Origin: Oceanococcus sp. HetDA_MAG_MS8 | GTDB taxonomy: Bacteria; Pseudomonadota; Gammaproteobacteria; Nevskiales; Oceanococcaceae | Length of the DNA stretch: 64,000 bases | Direction of reading: 5' to 3' | Assembly (NCBI GenBank): GCA_019192445.1 | Contig: JAHCMK010000002.1 | Coordinates: 372,001-436,000 of the forward strand | Shown here: in pieces, positions 35,632 to 44,800 of the stretch | How positions within the stretch are numbered: the stretch's first letter is position 1 | Layout: every line of letters starts with the position of its first letter | The notes under the pieces: model-generated | Databases searched by the model: none | Seen by the model: only the letters and a program-made list of their open reading frames with translations | What the model was told of the DNA's origin: nothing | Program-made: the position numbers and the translations under genes

Positions 35632-35765
35632 GGCCGCGCCCGCTCGCCCTCGTCACCCTGACGGAGGCGACCCTAGGCAAAGTGTCTACGCAGGACAGCC
35701 CTGGCGCTACTTTGCGCAAAGTTGCGGTTCCTGCCTACCGCCATCAGCGGCCATATTTTCGGTCC

Positions 35766-37340
35766 ATGCGCGCTAAATCTGGAACCGCAGAACGCTTTGC
35801 TCCAGACCGCCTGCTCGAGGCTTGGTCCGCCTACCGCATTGGTGTCGCCGGAGCGCTGCTGTGGCTGGTCTACAGCCCGCTCCAACCCTTGGATTGGAGT
35901 GCTCAGAGGCTGGATGCGCTGACCGCGGTTCTGGTCACCTATTTGGCCGCGGGAGTTTTGCTCTTAGTGTTAGGCCGCAGCCGCATCAAGTCCATACAGC
36001 TACTCATTGGCTTGCAGTTGCTCACGGATTGGGTGGGCGCGGGGGCAGCCGTCACGCTCACCGGCGGCGTTGAAGGAGGCCTTGCAACGCTCTACATACT
36101 GCCTACGGCCATGGGCGGCCTATTCCTGAGCCGACCTGCTGCTCTGGCACCTGCAGCTGCTAGCACCCTGGCCTTGCTCGGCGCTGAGGCTTGGTTGAGC
36201 TGGAGTCAACCGGGGTTCGTTCCTGGCTGGGCCGTAGCGGGTCTTTTGGGGGCCTGCTTATTTCTGGTGGCCTGGCTCGCTAGCGCTGTAGCAGCGCGTG
36301 CGCGCCTAGACGAACAAATTGCCAGGCTCGCAGCCAGCAACCTCGGTCAAATGCGCCGGCTCACAGCGGAAGTTGTAGAACGCATGCATGCCGCCGTCAT
36401 TGTGGCCGACGGCGAAGGCCAAGTGCTGCTGCATAATGCGGCGGCAGAAACTCTGCTGCTGCGACCTCTGCACCAGTGCAATCTGGGCATCAGCGAAGCT
36501 GCGCTCTGGGCCGCGGTACAGCAGTTCATTCAGGCCCCCCAGGCTGCACACTTTGCAGCGGTAGAGCTTGAGGGGGGACGCAGCATCTGGCCACAGTTCG
36601 TGCATATGGCGGGGGACCCGCCCTTAATTCTCATCATGATGGACGACCCAGACACAATTGCCCGGCAAGTCCAACAAACCCGCCTGGCAGCCATCGGCCA
36701 AATCACCGCCGGAGTCGCGCACAACATTCGCAACCCCCTAGCTGCACTGAATAATGCAGCCGAGCTCTTGTTAGAAGCTCCAGACCAAGACCGGCAAACG
36801 CTCATGCCCATCATTCAGCGGCAAGTGCACCGCATGAACCGGGTTGTAGAGCGAATTTATGATCTCTCTAGGCCGATACAGCCTCAAGTCGAGCCCATTG
36901 AGCTCAGGGCCTTTCTGGTGGACTGGCTGGAAGAGCGCAAGCGACTCAATATCGCCACACCGGAGCTAGTGCTCAAACTTCATGCGGACGAGGTTAAAGT
37001 TCTCGTCGACGCCAGCCATTTGTCTGAAGTGTTACAAAATCTCATCGATAACGCGCACACCCATGCTCGACCAGCCCACGCTAAAGCGGTGGTTGTGCGC
37101 ATCGAGTCTGTGGTTGACGACCAGTGGTGCGTACTCGCGGTGTGTGACAACGGAGCCAACGGATGGCCTGCACCGCAGGGCGAGCATTTGCCCGAGGGTG
37201 GTCTTGGATTGACCTTATGCCGAGCGCTGCTTAGCGCCAACGGGGCGCAGCTCGAGTTGCAAGCTCCGCAGCAAGATGCGCACAGCGGCCAAGTTTGGAA
37301 GGCTGCCAAGCTGCGCCTGCCGCTGGCGACCAAAGGCTGA
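35766..37340 (+). CDS. pilS: PilS-type sensor histidine kinase with unusual H-box
   Basis: Sensor of the PilS-PilR pair, which in Pseudomonas monitors pilin levels in the membrane. The 524-residue protein has about six N-terminal membrane helices (residues 25-185), a PAS domain (about 205-300), a dimerisation domain with histidine 319 and an ATPase domain. The H-box reads AHNIRNPLAAL, with asparagine 320 instead of the usual glutamate. In the ATPase domain DNG (aspartate 461) is kept, but the G2 loop is EGGLGL and no FxPFF motif is visible. ATG 35766 gives the standard start; TTG 35628 at the previous gene's stop would add a 46-residue untypical leader. Followed 7 bp later by pilR. Confidence 0.88.
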   Translation: MRAKSGTAERFAPDRLLEAWSAYRIGVAGALLWLVYSPLQPLDWSAQRLDALTAVLVTYLAAGVLLLVLGRSRIKSIQLLIGLQLLTDWVGAGAAVTLTGGVEGGLATLYILPTAMGGLFLSRPAALAPAAASTLALLGAEAWLSWSQPGFVPGWAVAGLLGACLFLVAWLASAVAARARLDEQIARLAASNLGQMRRLTAEVVERMHAAVIVADGEGQVLLHNAAAETLLLRPLHQCNLGISEAALWAAVQQFIQAPQAAHFAAVELEGGRSIWPQFVHMAGDPPLILIMMDDPDTIARQVQQTRLAAIGQITAGVAHNIRNPLAALNNAAELLLEAPDQDRQTLMPIIQRQVHRMNRVVERIYDLSRPIQPQVEPIELRAFLVDWLEERKRLNIATPELVLKLHADEVKVLVDASHLSEVLQNLIDNAHTHARPAHAKAVVVRIESVVDDQWCVLAVCDNGANGWPAPQGEHLPEGGLGLTLCRALLSANGAQLELQAPQQDAHSGQVWKAAKLRLPLATKG

Positions 37341-37347
37341 GGGAGTG

Positions 37348-38730
37348 ATGGGGCAGCGCATACTCATTATTGATGACGAGCAAGACATCCGCGCCACGGT
37401 GGAGATTCTGCTCGGGCGCATGGGCTTAGAAACGCTGTCAGCCCCTGACCTCGAGACAGGCTTGCTCCTGATTCAGCATGAGCCGCTGGACCTAGTGCTC
37501 ACCGATATGCGCCTTCCTGATGGCACCGGTTTAGATGTGGTGCGCTGGATTGCCGACAACGCGCCTGAGTTACCCGTGGCCGTGATCACTGCTTATGGTT
37601 CGCCCCAAGATGCCGTTGCCGCATTGAAGTCCGGCGCCTTCGACTATGTTCAAAAACCGGTTGACACCGCACTACTTCGGCGGGTGGTCAAGGAGGCACT
37701 GCGCAACACTCCAACGTCGCCCTCTAAGCTCACGTCAGACCCTTCTCAGTGGGATAAGGCCAGCAAAACCGAAGGCATGGTGGGCAGTTCAGCACCGATG
37801 CAAGAGCTCAGACGCACCATCGGGAAATTGGCACGCACTCAGGCCCCAGTCTTCATTTGTGGGGAATCGGGCACTGGCAAAGAGTTGGTCGCGCGTGAAA
37901 TGCATCGCCAAAGTCCTCGAGCGTCTGGCCCCTTTGTTGCTGTGAACTGCGGCGCCATTCCCGCAGAACTCTTTGAGTCCGAATTATTCGGGCACCGCAA
38001 AGGTAGCTTTACCGGCGCCGCTCATGAGCGCCAGGGCTTATTTTCCGCCGCCAGCGAAGGCACGATCTTCTTGGATGAAGTCATCGACCTGCCGCGGCCT
38101 ATGCAGGTGAAACTGTTACGTGCTTTGCAGGAGCGCACTGTGCGCCCGGTGGGAGCAGACCGGGAAGAGCCCATCAATGTTCGCGTCATCTCAGCAGCAC
38201 AAATTCCGCTATCGCAGGCCGTACAAGATCAACGACTGCGGGAAGACTTGTATTACCGCCTGAACGTCCTGGAGATTCACCTGCCAGCTCTTCGTGAGCG
38301 CGCCTCCGACATCCCCGAGCTCTGCCAAGCCTTGCTCGAACGTATTGCCCATCGTCATAACATCCCACCCCCACAATTGCAAGTGGAGGCACTCGCCCGA
38401 CTCAAGAGCTACCACTTCCCAGGCAACGTCCGCGAGTTGGAAAACCTGCTGGAACGGGCCTGTGCTCTTGCCGATGAGCTTGGGAATATTTCTGCGCAGA
38501 GCATCCAACTCCCCAGCCAAGTAAGCGGACACCCCCCATCCATACAAGCCAAGGCTCAGGTGTCGGGTGGCGCGGTCGACAATATCGATACGGAGCTCGC
38601 CGAATCCGAAAAAACACGTATTGAGCAAGCACTGACCGCGACACGCTGGAATAGGACGCAGGCCGCCAAACAGCTGGGCATTAGTGTGCGGTCGCTGCGC
38701 TACCGGATAAAAAAGCTAGGTTTGGAATAG
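37348..38730 (+). CDS. pilR: PilR, NtrC-family sigma-54 activator
   Basis: Response regulator that activates sigma-54-dependent pilA transcription. The 460-residue protein has a receiver domain (acidic pair at 9-10, phosphoacceptor aspartate 53 in LTDMRLPDG, lysine 103), an AAA+ domain with Walker A GESGTGKE, the sigma-54 contact loop GSFTGA, Walker B FLDEVIDLP, and a Fis-type helix-turn-helix at the C-terminus (RTQAAKQLGISVRSLRYRIK). All key residues are present. The start ATG 37348 is preceded by GGGAG. Confidence 0.95.
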   Translation: MGQRILIIDDEQDIRATVEILLGRMGLETLSAPDLETGLLLIQHEPLDLVLTDMRLPDGTGLDVVRWIADNAPELPVAVITAYGSPQDAVAALKSGAFDYVQKPVDTALLRRVVKEALRNTPTSPSKLTSDPSQWDKASKTEGMVGSSAPMQELRRTIGKLARTQAPVFICGESGTGKELVAREMHRQSPRASGPFVAVNCGAIPAELFESELFGHRKGSFTGAAHERQGLFSAASEGTIFLDEVIDLPRPMQVKLLRALQERTVRPVGADREEPINVRVISAAQIPLSQAVQDQRLREDLYYRLNVLEIHLPALRERASDIPELCQALLERIAHRHNIPPPQLQVEALARLKSYHFPGNVRELENLLERACALADELGNISAQSIQLPSQVSGHPPSIQAKAQVSGGAVDNIDTELAESEKTRIEQALTATRWNRTQAAKQLGISVRSLRYRIKKLGLE

Positions 38731-38860
38731 CCCCAAGGGTGCACTCACTTCCGAGTGTGCGCAAGCCCAATGCAGCGGCACTGGAATTGCAAATGCGGCG
38801 CGGTGGATATTGATGGTGTTCTGAGCATTGCTCTGCGTTGCCGCTTCGAAACCAGCGACA

Positions 38861-38885
38861 AAAAGTGACAAAAATTGTCACTTTT
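38861..38885. promoter_or_regulatory. 11-bp perfect inverted repeat upstream of pilA, likely PilR site
   Basis: AAAAGTGACAA, a 3-nt spacer AAA, then TTGTCACTTTT. It is about 80-100 bp upstream of the sigma-54 promoter, a normal enhancer distance. The element is far more symmetrical than expected by chance. Confidence 0.55.
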
Positions 38886-38963
38886 GGACATTTCCGGTCG
38901 GTTGTGGACATGCCGAAATCACAGACAATAATCTAAATACCTGTTTTTACTCACCAAAGCACC

Positions 38964-38979
38964 TGGCACAGCACTGGCT
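38964..38979 (+). promoter_or_regulatory. Sigma-54 (-24/-12) promoter of pilA
   Basis: TGGCAC-N5-TGGCT matches the consensus TGGCAC-N5-TTGC(A/T) with one change in the -12 box, and the GG and GC dinucleotides have the required spacing. Transcription would start near 38990, about 45 nt before the pilA ATG. A sigma-54 activator gene (pilR) lies directly upstream. Confidence 0.75.
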
Positions 38980-39035
38980 AGGTAGAAGGGACGTCAGAAT
39001 CTCTGGCGAACAATCTTGGAACGAGGAACCAACTC

Positions 39036-39461
39036 ATGAACAAAGTACAGCAGGGTTTTACCCTTATCGAACTGATGATCGTGGTAGCCATCATCGGCAT
39101 TCTGGCCGCTGTCGCTATTCCGGCTTATCAGGACTACACCATTCGCGCTCAAGTCACTGAAGGCATGAACTTGGCGGCCGGCGCCAAGACGGCTGTGGCC
39201 GAGGTCTATCAGGAAACCGGTGCCTTCCCGGCCGACAATGATGCAGCTGGTCTCGAAGCTGCTGGCAACATCTCTGGCAAGTATGTGACCCAGGTTGCCG
39301 TAGCAAACGGCGTGATCACCGCCACCTATGGTGGAGACGCCAACACCAACATCGCTGCTGGCACCTGCGCACTGACGCCAACGGACAACGCCGGCTCCAT
39401 TAGTTGGGCCTGCGAATGCAGTTTCGCCAACAAGTGGCGCCCACAAGCCTGCCGTACATAA
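39036..39461 (+). CDS. pilA: Type IV pilin PilA (first of two)
   Basis: A 141-residue type IVa prepilin. Leader MNKVQQG, cleavage before [20 protein letters not shown] with glutamate at +5, then a globular domain with cysteines near residues 123, 137 and 139-140 region; the C-terminal CxC and final cysteine would close the D-region disulfide. It has its own sigma-54 promoter and strong ribosome-binding site, so it is probably the major pilin. A terminator follows before the second pilin gene. Confidence 0.95.
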   Translation: MNKVQQGFTLIELMIVVAIIGILAAVAIPAYQDYTIRAQVTEGMNLAAGAKTAVAEVYQETGAFPADNDAAGLEAAGNISGKYVTQVAVANGVITATYGGDANTNIAAGTCALTPTDNAGSISWACECSFANKWRPQACRT

Positions 39462-39518
39462 GGCTAGGCTTCGGCCTCATGGCACAAAAGTGGCATGTGC
39501 ATGCATATGCCCACTCGG

Positions 39519-39545
39519 AAGGCTCCCGTATGGGAGCCTTTTTTA
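39519..39545 (+). terminator. Terminator between the two pilin genes
   Basis: A 9-bp perfect stem (39519-39527 with 39532-39540, loop GTAT) runs into a U-rich tract to 39544. It lies 57 bp after pilA and ends only a few bases before the ribosome-binding site of the next pilin gene, so it should limit readthrough into it. Confidence 0.88.
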
Positions 39546-39559
39546 TTTGGAGATGCCCC

Positions 39560-40027
39560 ATGCCTAGCTCACGCGGATTCACCCTAATAGAGCTCATGAT
39601 TGTGGTTGCCATCATCGGCATCCTGGCGTCCATCGCAATCCCTAGCTATCGGCTTTACTCGGTACGCGCCCAGGTTTCTGAGGCTGTGGTTATCAGTGCT
39701 GGCGCACGTACTGCCGTAGAAGAATTTTGGGCGGATCGTGGCGTGTTCCCGGCCGACCTGGATGAAGCTGGTATGGACAACAATATCGTCGGCCGCAATA
39801 TCACCGGTGTTGCGGTCGTTAATGGCGTGGTGAACGTGAGCTTCGGGAATGCTGCCGACGCGACCGTCCTGGCCGGAGAGACCTTGAGCTTCAGGCCAGC
39901 GCTCACCCAGGCCCCAGATATCCTCTGGCTGTGTGGTGATGCCCCAGCTCCTGCGGGCAGTACCGCCGTTGGCGCCAATGCCACATCCGTTGCAACGCGT
40001 TTTCTGCCTCAGGCCTGCAAGGGCTGA
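39560..40027 (+). CDS. Second type IV pilin-like protein
   Basis: A 155-residue prepilin with leader MPSSRG, then [20 protein letters not shown], almost identical to PilA in the helix but different after about residue 35. The globular part has a C-terminal disulfide candidate (WLCGD and QACKG). GGAGA at 39549-39553 supports ATG 39560. It could be an alternative major pilin, a minor pilin or a competence-type pilin; its expression may depend on readthrough of the terminator upstream. Confidence 0.9.
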   Translation: MPSSRGFTLIELMIVVAIIGILASIAIPSYRLYSVRAQVSEAVVISAGARTAVEEFWADRGVFPADLDEAGMDNNIVGRNITGVAVVNGVVNVSFGNAADATVLAGETLSFRPALTQAPDILWLCGDAPAPAGSTAVGANATSVATRFLPQACKG

Positions 40028-40092
40028 GTTGTAGCGATTGAGGGCATAAACAGGCCGAAATCGCGTAGAGTGCTGGACTTCTCCTCCGGCGC

Positions 40093-41841
40093 ATGAGGCA
40101 AGCGGTAACAGTGCAATCGGCAACGGCGAATAAGCCCCAGTATCTCGGCGGCCTAGCGCGGCGGCTCAGTAAGGACGGGCTGCTCAGCGAAGATAAAGCG
40201 CGTGAAATGCAGCAAGCTGCTTTGAAGCAGAAGCGTCCTTTGCTGCATGTGATTTTGGAGAACCGATTAGCTCCGCCGGCAGAAATTGCGGAAGTTGCCG
40301 CACAAGAATTTGGATTGCCGCTGTTTGATATTCGCGCGGCAGCAATCGACCCTGATGTTGTCGCCAAAGTTGACAGCAAACTCCTGGAAAAACACCACGT
40401 TCTACCACTATTTTTCCGTGGTAAGCGCCTCTTCTTGGGAGTGAGCGATCCCAACCAAATCGATGCCGTAGACGAAGTCAAATTTCAGACCACACTGGAT
40501 GTGGAGCCCATCCTCGTTCAGCATGACTTGCTGGAGCGGGCGCTGGAATCCACGCTGGCCACGATGGGCGCCGGCAGCATGGATCTGGAAGATGCTGACC
40601 TGGATGGTGTTGAGGTCTCCAGTGATGAGCCCTCCTCATCGGACGCGACCGATTTAACCAAGTCCGGCACTGATGATGCGCCCATCGTGCGCTTCGTGAA
40701 CAAGATGCTGCTCGACGCCATCAAGAAAGGCGCCTCAGATATTCACTTCGAGCCCTACGAAAAAAACTACCGCATTCGATTTCGTATCGATGGTGTGCTC
40801 AAAGAAGTGGCGGCAGCACCCGTGTCGCAGGCTGGGCGTGTTGCGGCGCGGGTTAAGGTCATGTCGAAAATGGACCTTGCGGAAAAAAGAGTCCCACAGG
40901 ATGGGCGCATCAAAATTCTGCTGTCCAAAAATAAGGCCATCGATTTCCGGGTGAGCAGCTGCCCCACCTTGTATGGCGAGAAAATTGTGCTGCGGATTTT
41001 GGACCCCTCCAGCGCACAACTGGGTATTGATGCCTTGGGCTATGAGCCCTTCCAAAAAGAGTTGTACCTCAATGCCCTGAACAAACCCTATGGCATGATT
41101 TTGGTGACCGGCCCCACCGGCTCCGGTAAAACCGTGTCCTTGTACACCGGGGTGAATATCCTCAACACGCCAGAACGCAATATTTCCACGGCGGAAGACC
41201 CGGTTGAAATTAACTTACCCGGCGTTAACCAGGTCAATGTGAACCCCAAAGCCGGGTTGACCTTTGCCAAGGCACTGAAGGCCTTTCTGCGTCAGGACCC
41301 CGACATTATTTTGGTGGGTGAGATTCGCGACCTAGAAACCGCGGAAATTGCCATTAAGGCCGCGCAAACAGGTCACCTGGTGCTCTCCACCCTGCACACC
41401 AATGATGCCCCGCAAACACTGACTCGTTTGCTGAACATGGGCGTGCCCGCTTACAACGTCGCCACCAGCGTGTCATTGATCATCGCCCAGCGCCTCGCCC
41501 GGCGGCTATGCAAGCACTGTAAAACCCCAGTGAGCCTGCCACATGAGCTGCTATTAGAAGAAGGCTTCCAAGCCGAGCAAATCGAGCATCCCGACTTTCA
41601 AGTCTTCGAGGCCAAAGGCTGCGATCAATGTACGGATGGCTACAAGGGACGTGTGGGGATCTATCAGGTCATGCCGGTCACCGACAAAATTGGACGCCTC
41701 ATTCTTGACGGTGGGAATGCCACCGACATCGCCGATGAGGCAGAGCGCGAGGGGGTGTGGGATCTGCGCCGGGCTGCGCTCGCGAAAGTGGGGGCAGGGA
41801 TCACCTCGCTCACGGAAGCCAACCGGGTCACCATTGATTAG
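40093..41841 (+). CDS. pilB: PilB, type IV pilus extension ATPase
   Basis: A 582-residue GspE-family ATPase that drives pilus polymerisation. It has the N-terminal GSPII_E/MshEN domain (about 20-160), then the catalytic domain with SDIHFEPY, Walker A GPTGSGKT, the Asp box and Walker B (DPDIILVGEIRDLETAEIA) and the His box TGHLVLSTLHTND. A zinc-binding tetracysteine (CKHCK and CDQCTDGYKGR) is present. It lies 65 bp after the second pilin. Confidence 0.96.
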   Translation: MRQAVTVQSATANKPQYLGGLARRLSKDGLLSEDKAREMQQAALKQKRPLLHVILENRLAPPAEIAEVAAQEFGLPLFDIRAAAIDPDVVAKVDSKLLEKHHVLPLFFRGKRLFLGVSDPNQIDAVDEVKFQTTLDVEPILVQHDLLERALESTLATMGAGSMDLEDADLDGVEVSSDEPSSSDATDLTKSGTDDAPIVRFVNKMLLDAIKKGASDIHFEPYEKNYRIRFRIDGVLKEVAAAPVSQAGRVAARVKVMSKMDLAEKRVPQDGRIKILLSKNKAIDFRVSSCPTLYGEKIVLRILDPSSAQLGIDALGYEPFQKELYLNALNKPYGMILVTGPTGSGKTVSLYTGVNILNTPERNISTAEDPVEINLPGVNQVNVNPKAGLTFAKALKAFLRQDPDIILVGEIRDLETAEIAIKAAQTGHLVLSTLHTNDAPQTLTRLLNMGVPAYNVATSVSLIIAQRLARRLCKHCKTPVSLPHELLLEEGFQAEQIEHPDFQVFEAKGCDQCTDGYKGRVGIYQVMPVTDKIGRLILDGGNATDIADEAEREGVWDLRRAALAKVGAGITSLTEANRVTID

Positions 41842-42013
41842 CCCCGCGTTGTGTTTCCCCGGCGAGTGGCAGGCTTCGCCTCGTTTAGCACCGGGATGGG
41901 TATCTGGGTGCGGCTTTGTGCCTCGCGATGGGGCATCGAACGTAGGCACTGACTTTTTGGCACTATGAGGCGCTATTGGGGCTGTATTCAATCGTCATGA
42001 GGAGTCGTTAAGC

Positions 42014-43252
42014 ATGGCCACCACGGCCGCCCGGAACAAAGCTGACCAACCCAAACTCCGCCGGTTTAACTACCAAGGGGTGAACCGTGGTGGGGTCAAA
42101 ATCAAGGGCATTGTTGAGGCGCCCAGTGAGGCGCAAGCGCGCCTGCAACTCACCAAACAGGGCTTAGCGGCAGTGAAGGTGCAGGCGAGAATTGAGTTGC
42201 CTGGCATCGGCAAGCCCAAGATCACCTCCCAGGATATTGCTGTCTTCTCGCGCCAGCTCGCCACCATGATGGCGGCCGGGGTACCCCTGGTACAGGCTTT
42301 GGATATTGTCAGCAAGGGCCACGAAAACCCCGCCATGGGAGAGCTGATCGAGAAGATCCGCAGTGATATTGAGTCAGGCTCCAGCCTGGCCGAAGCCCTG
42401 GCGCATCAGCCTGAATACTTCGACGACCTCTTCGTCAACTTGGTCGATGCCGGGGAGAAGTCCGGCGCCTTGGAAAACTTGCTAGATCGCATTGCGACCT
42501 ACAAAGAGAAAACCGAAGCGCTACGGAAAAAGGTGAAAAAAGCGCTGACCTACCCCATCGCAGTGCTGGTCATTGCCGTCATTGTCACCGCAATTTTGCT
42601 GATATTCGTTGTCCCTCAATTCCAAGAGCTGTTCCAAGGTTTTGGGGCGGACTTGCCAGCCTTCACCATGATGGTGATCAACCTGAGCCAGTTCCTGCAG
42701 AAAAATATTGGGCTTATGGTCCTGGTCCTGGTGGTGATCGGTGTCGCGTTCTCCCAGGCAAAAAAACGATCGCGAGGCTTTCGCAGGTTGCTCGACCGGA
42801 TCGCGCTTAAGCTACCGGTAGTAGGCGACATCCAGAACAAGTCCGCGGTCGCTCGCTTCTCGCGCACCTTAGCCACCATGTTTGCCGCTGGCGTGCCCTT
42901 GGTCGAAGCCATGGACTCGGTCGCTCGCGCTGCAGGGAACATTGTTTATGAAGAGGCCATCCTGACCATGCGCGAGCAGGTGATGGCCGGCACCCAGCTC
43001 CAAGTGAGCATGGAGCAAACCGGCATTTGGCCCAATATGGCCACCCAAATGGTGGCGATCGGCGAAGAGTCTGGCGCCCTCGATGAAATGTGCTCCAAAG
43101 TGGCCGATTTTTATGAAGCCGAAGTGGACAACCTCGTCGACCAGTTATCTAGCCTCATGGAGCCGATGATCATGGCTGTACTAGGCATCTTAGTGGGCGG
43201 TCTGGTGGTGGCTATGTATCTGCCGATCTTCAAACTGGGCGCTGTGGTCTAA
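42014..43252 (+). CDS. pilC: PilC, type IV pilus inner-membrane platform protein
   Basis: A 412-residue T2SF protein with two homologous cytoplasmic domains (about 65-190 and 270-395, each with FSRQLATMMAAGVPLVQAL- or FSRTLATMFAAGVPLVEAM-like starts) and three membrane segments. It connects the PilB and PilT motors to the pilus base. GGAG upstream supports ATG 42014. The 172-bp gap after pilB shows no clear terminator or promoter. Confidence 0.95.
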   Translation: MATTAARNKADQPKLRRFNYQGVNRGGVKIKGIVEAPSEAQARLQLTKQGLAAVKVQARIELPGIGKPKITSQDIAVFSRQLATMMAAGVPLVQALDIVSKGHENPAMGELIEKIRSDIESGSSLAEALAHQPEYFDDLFVNLVDAGEKSGALENLLDRIATYKEKTEALRKKVKKALTYPIAVLVIAVIVTAILLIFVVPQFQELFQGFGADLPAFTMMVINLSQFLQKNIGLMVLVLVVIGVAFSQAKKRSRGFRRLLDRIALKLPVVGDIQNKSAVARFSRTLATMFAAGVPLVEAMDSVARAAGNIVYEEAILTMREQVMAGTQLQVSMEQTGIWPNMATQMVAIGEESGALDEMCSKVADFYEAEVDNLVDQLSSLMEPMIMAVLGILVGGLVVAMYLPIFKLGAVV

Positions 43253-43257
43253 GCAAC

Positions 43258-44124
43258 ATGCTGCAAATCTGGGAACTCATTCAGCAGGAGCCGCTGTTGT
43301 GGTTAGGCCTGTGTGTGGTGGTAGGCCTACTCGTGGGAAGCTTTTTGAATGTGGTGATTTTGCGCTTGCCACTCCAGATGCATGCCCAATGGCGTCGCGA
43401 TGCGGCTGAGTATTTAGAACAAACTCTCCCTGAAGCAGACAAAGATGCTCCTGGGATCGTCGTACCTGCCTCGCACTGTCCGCAATGCCGTAGCCCTCTG
43501 CGCTGGTGGCATAACATCCCATTACTCAGTTTCGTGTTGCTCAAAGGGCGTTGTCATGCCTGTGGCGCCACGATCTCCTGGCAGTACCCGCTGGTAGAAG
43601 CCTTAGCGGCTGGCCTGGCGCTATGGGCGGGCTGGCTTTTCGGCCCAACCTTGCTGGGCTTCGCGGTCATTGGCTTGGGCTGGACGCTGCTCACGCTCAC
43701 CGTGATTGATCAACGCACCCAGTTGTTGCCCGACATCATTGTATTGCCCCTGCTCTGGGTAGGCTTGCTACTGAATTTGCACAGTGGTTTCGTCAGCCTT
43801 GAGCAGGCTGTTGTCGGCGCCGTCGCTGGGTATATGAGCCTTTGGATCATTTACCAGCTATTTAAACTGGCGACCGGCAAAGAGGGTATGGGTTTTGGCG
43901 ACTTCAAGCTACTTGCGGCTTTAGGAGCCTGGTTCGGCTGGATGGCGCTACCGGCCATCGTCTTGCTGTCCTCAATGGTTGGCTTGGTCTGGGCCATAGC
44001 ACTCAGACTACGTGGCTCTATGCAGGCCGGCCAAGCTATGCCCTTTGGTCCCTTTTTGGCCATCGCCGGATGGATCTATGTTGTCGCCGGTGATCAGTTA
44101 CTTCGCTTGATGGGCTGGCAATGA
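43258..44124 (+). CDS. pilD: PilD, prepilin peptidase and N-methyltransferase
   Basis: Cleaves type IV prepilins and methylates the new N-terminal phenylalanine. The 288-residue membrane protein has the cytoplasmic tetracysteine zinc site (C74, C77, C99, C102) typical of bifunctional enzymes and the two catalytic aspartates, D151 in TVIDQRTQLLPD and D215 in GMGFGDFKLL. It is the only prepilin peptidase in the window, and the Tad locus has none, so it may also process Flp pilins. It starts 5 bp after pilC and overlaps coaE by 4 bp. Confidence 0.96.
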   Translation: MLQIWELIQQEPLLWLGLCVVVGLLVGSFLNVVILRLPLQMHAQWRRDAAEYLEQTLPEADKDAPGIVVPASHCPQCRSPLRWWHNIPLLSFVLLKGRCHACGATISWQYPLVEALAAGLALWAGWLFGPTLLGFAVIGLGWTLLTLTVIDQRTQLLPDIIVLPLLWVGLLLNLHSGFVSLEQAVVGAVAGYMSLWIIYQLFKLATGKEGMGFGDFKLLAALGAWFGWMALPAIVLLSSMVGLVWAIALRLRGSMQAGQAMPFGPFLAIAGWIYVVAGDQLLRLMGWQ

Positions 44125-44744
44125 GTCTGTGTATTGGCCTCACGGGGGGCATCGCCAGTGGCAAAAGTAGCGTGGCCCAAGCCTTTGCCGATCTCGGAGT
44201 GCCGGTACTGGACGCCGACCAAGTCGCGCGCGACGTCGTCGAACCTGGCACCCCCGGATTAGCGGCGGTGGTTGCTGAGTTTGGCTCTGAGGTGCTCAGC
44301 TCTACGGGGGAGCTCAACCGTCGTGCCTTGCGTGAACGCGTGTTCAATGACACGGCCCAGCGGAAGCGATTAGAGGCTTTGTTGCACCCTCGCATTCGCA
44401 GGGCCATGCGCGAATGGCGCGATAATCTGCAGGCCCCTTATGGCATTTTAATGGTGCCTATTTTGATTGAAGGCGGTTTCGACGCCCTCTGCGACCGCAT
44501 CCTGGTGATTGATCTGCCGGTGCAGGAGCAAATTGATCGACTCAGGCAGCGTGATGATATTTCTGAAGAACTGGCGCTAAAGATGCTGGCGGCGCAAGCC
44601 AGCCGCGAACAGCGGCTGCAGAGAGCAGATGATGTCATCGACAATAGTGGCCAGCCCCAGGCTTGGAGCGATCAGGTCGCGCAGCTGCATCAACAATATC
44701 TGGCCTTGGCAGCGCTCAGCGCAGCGAATGCGGGAGCGACTTGA
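44121..44744 (+). CDS. coaE: Dephospho-CoA kinase
   Basis: Last step of coenzyme A synthesis. The 207-residue P-loop kinase has GLTGGIASGKSSVAQAF at the N-terminus, the DADQVARDVV motif and HPRIRRAM. Its ATG overlaps the pilD stop (ATGA), the standard pilD-coaE arrangement. Confidence 0.96.
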   Translation: MSLCIGLTGGIASGKSSVAQAFADLGVPVLDADQVARDVVEPGTPGLAAVVAEFGSEVLSSTGELNRRALRERVFNDTAQRKRLEALLHPRIRRAMREWRDNLQAPYGILMVPILIEGGFDALCDRILVIDLPVQEQIDRLRQRDDISEELALKMLAAQASREQRLQRADDVIDNSGQPQAWSDQVAQLHQQYLALAALSAANAGAT

Positions 44745-44800
44745 TCCCAGGGCCGGCCAACCCGCACAATCCGGGCTCAATTATTGCTGATGGTCTTCGC

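Larger units (their letters stand above)
38731..39035 (+). promoter_or_regulatory. pilR-pilA intergenic control region
   Basis: This 305-bp region holds a weak hairpin after pilR (around 38750-38768), the long palindrome at 38861-38885, further GACA/TGTC elements at about 38856, 38887, 38907 and 38921, the sigma-54 promoter at 38964-38979 and a GAGGAA ribosome-binding site before pilA. The repeated TGTC-type elements resemble the kind of site bound by PilR in Pseudomonas; I infer that they are the PilR enhancer. Confidence 0.55.

Noticed and set aside
35628-35765. Upstream TTG start for pilS overlapping the preceding stop codon
   Set aside because: The extra 46 residues are unlike other PilS proteins, and ATG 35766 gives a normal start before the first membrane helix.
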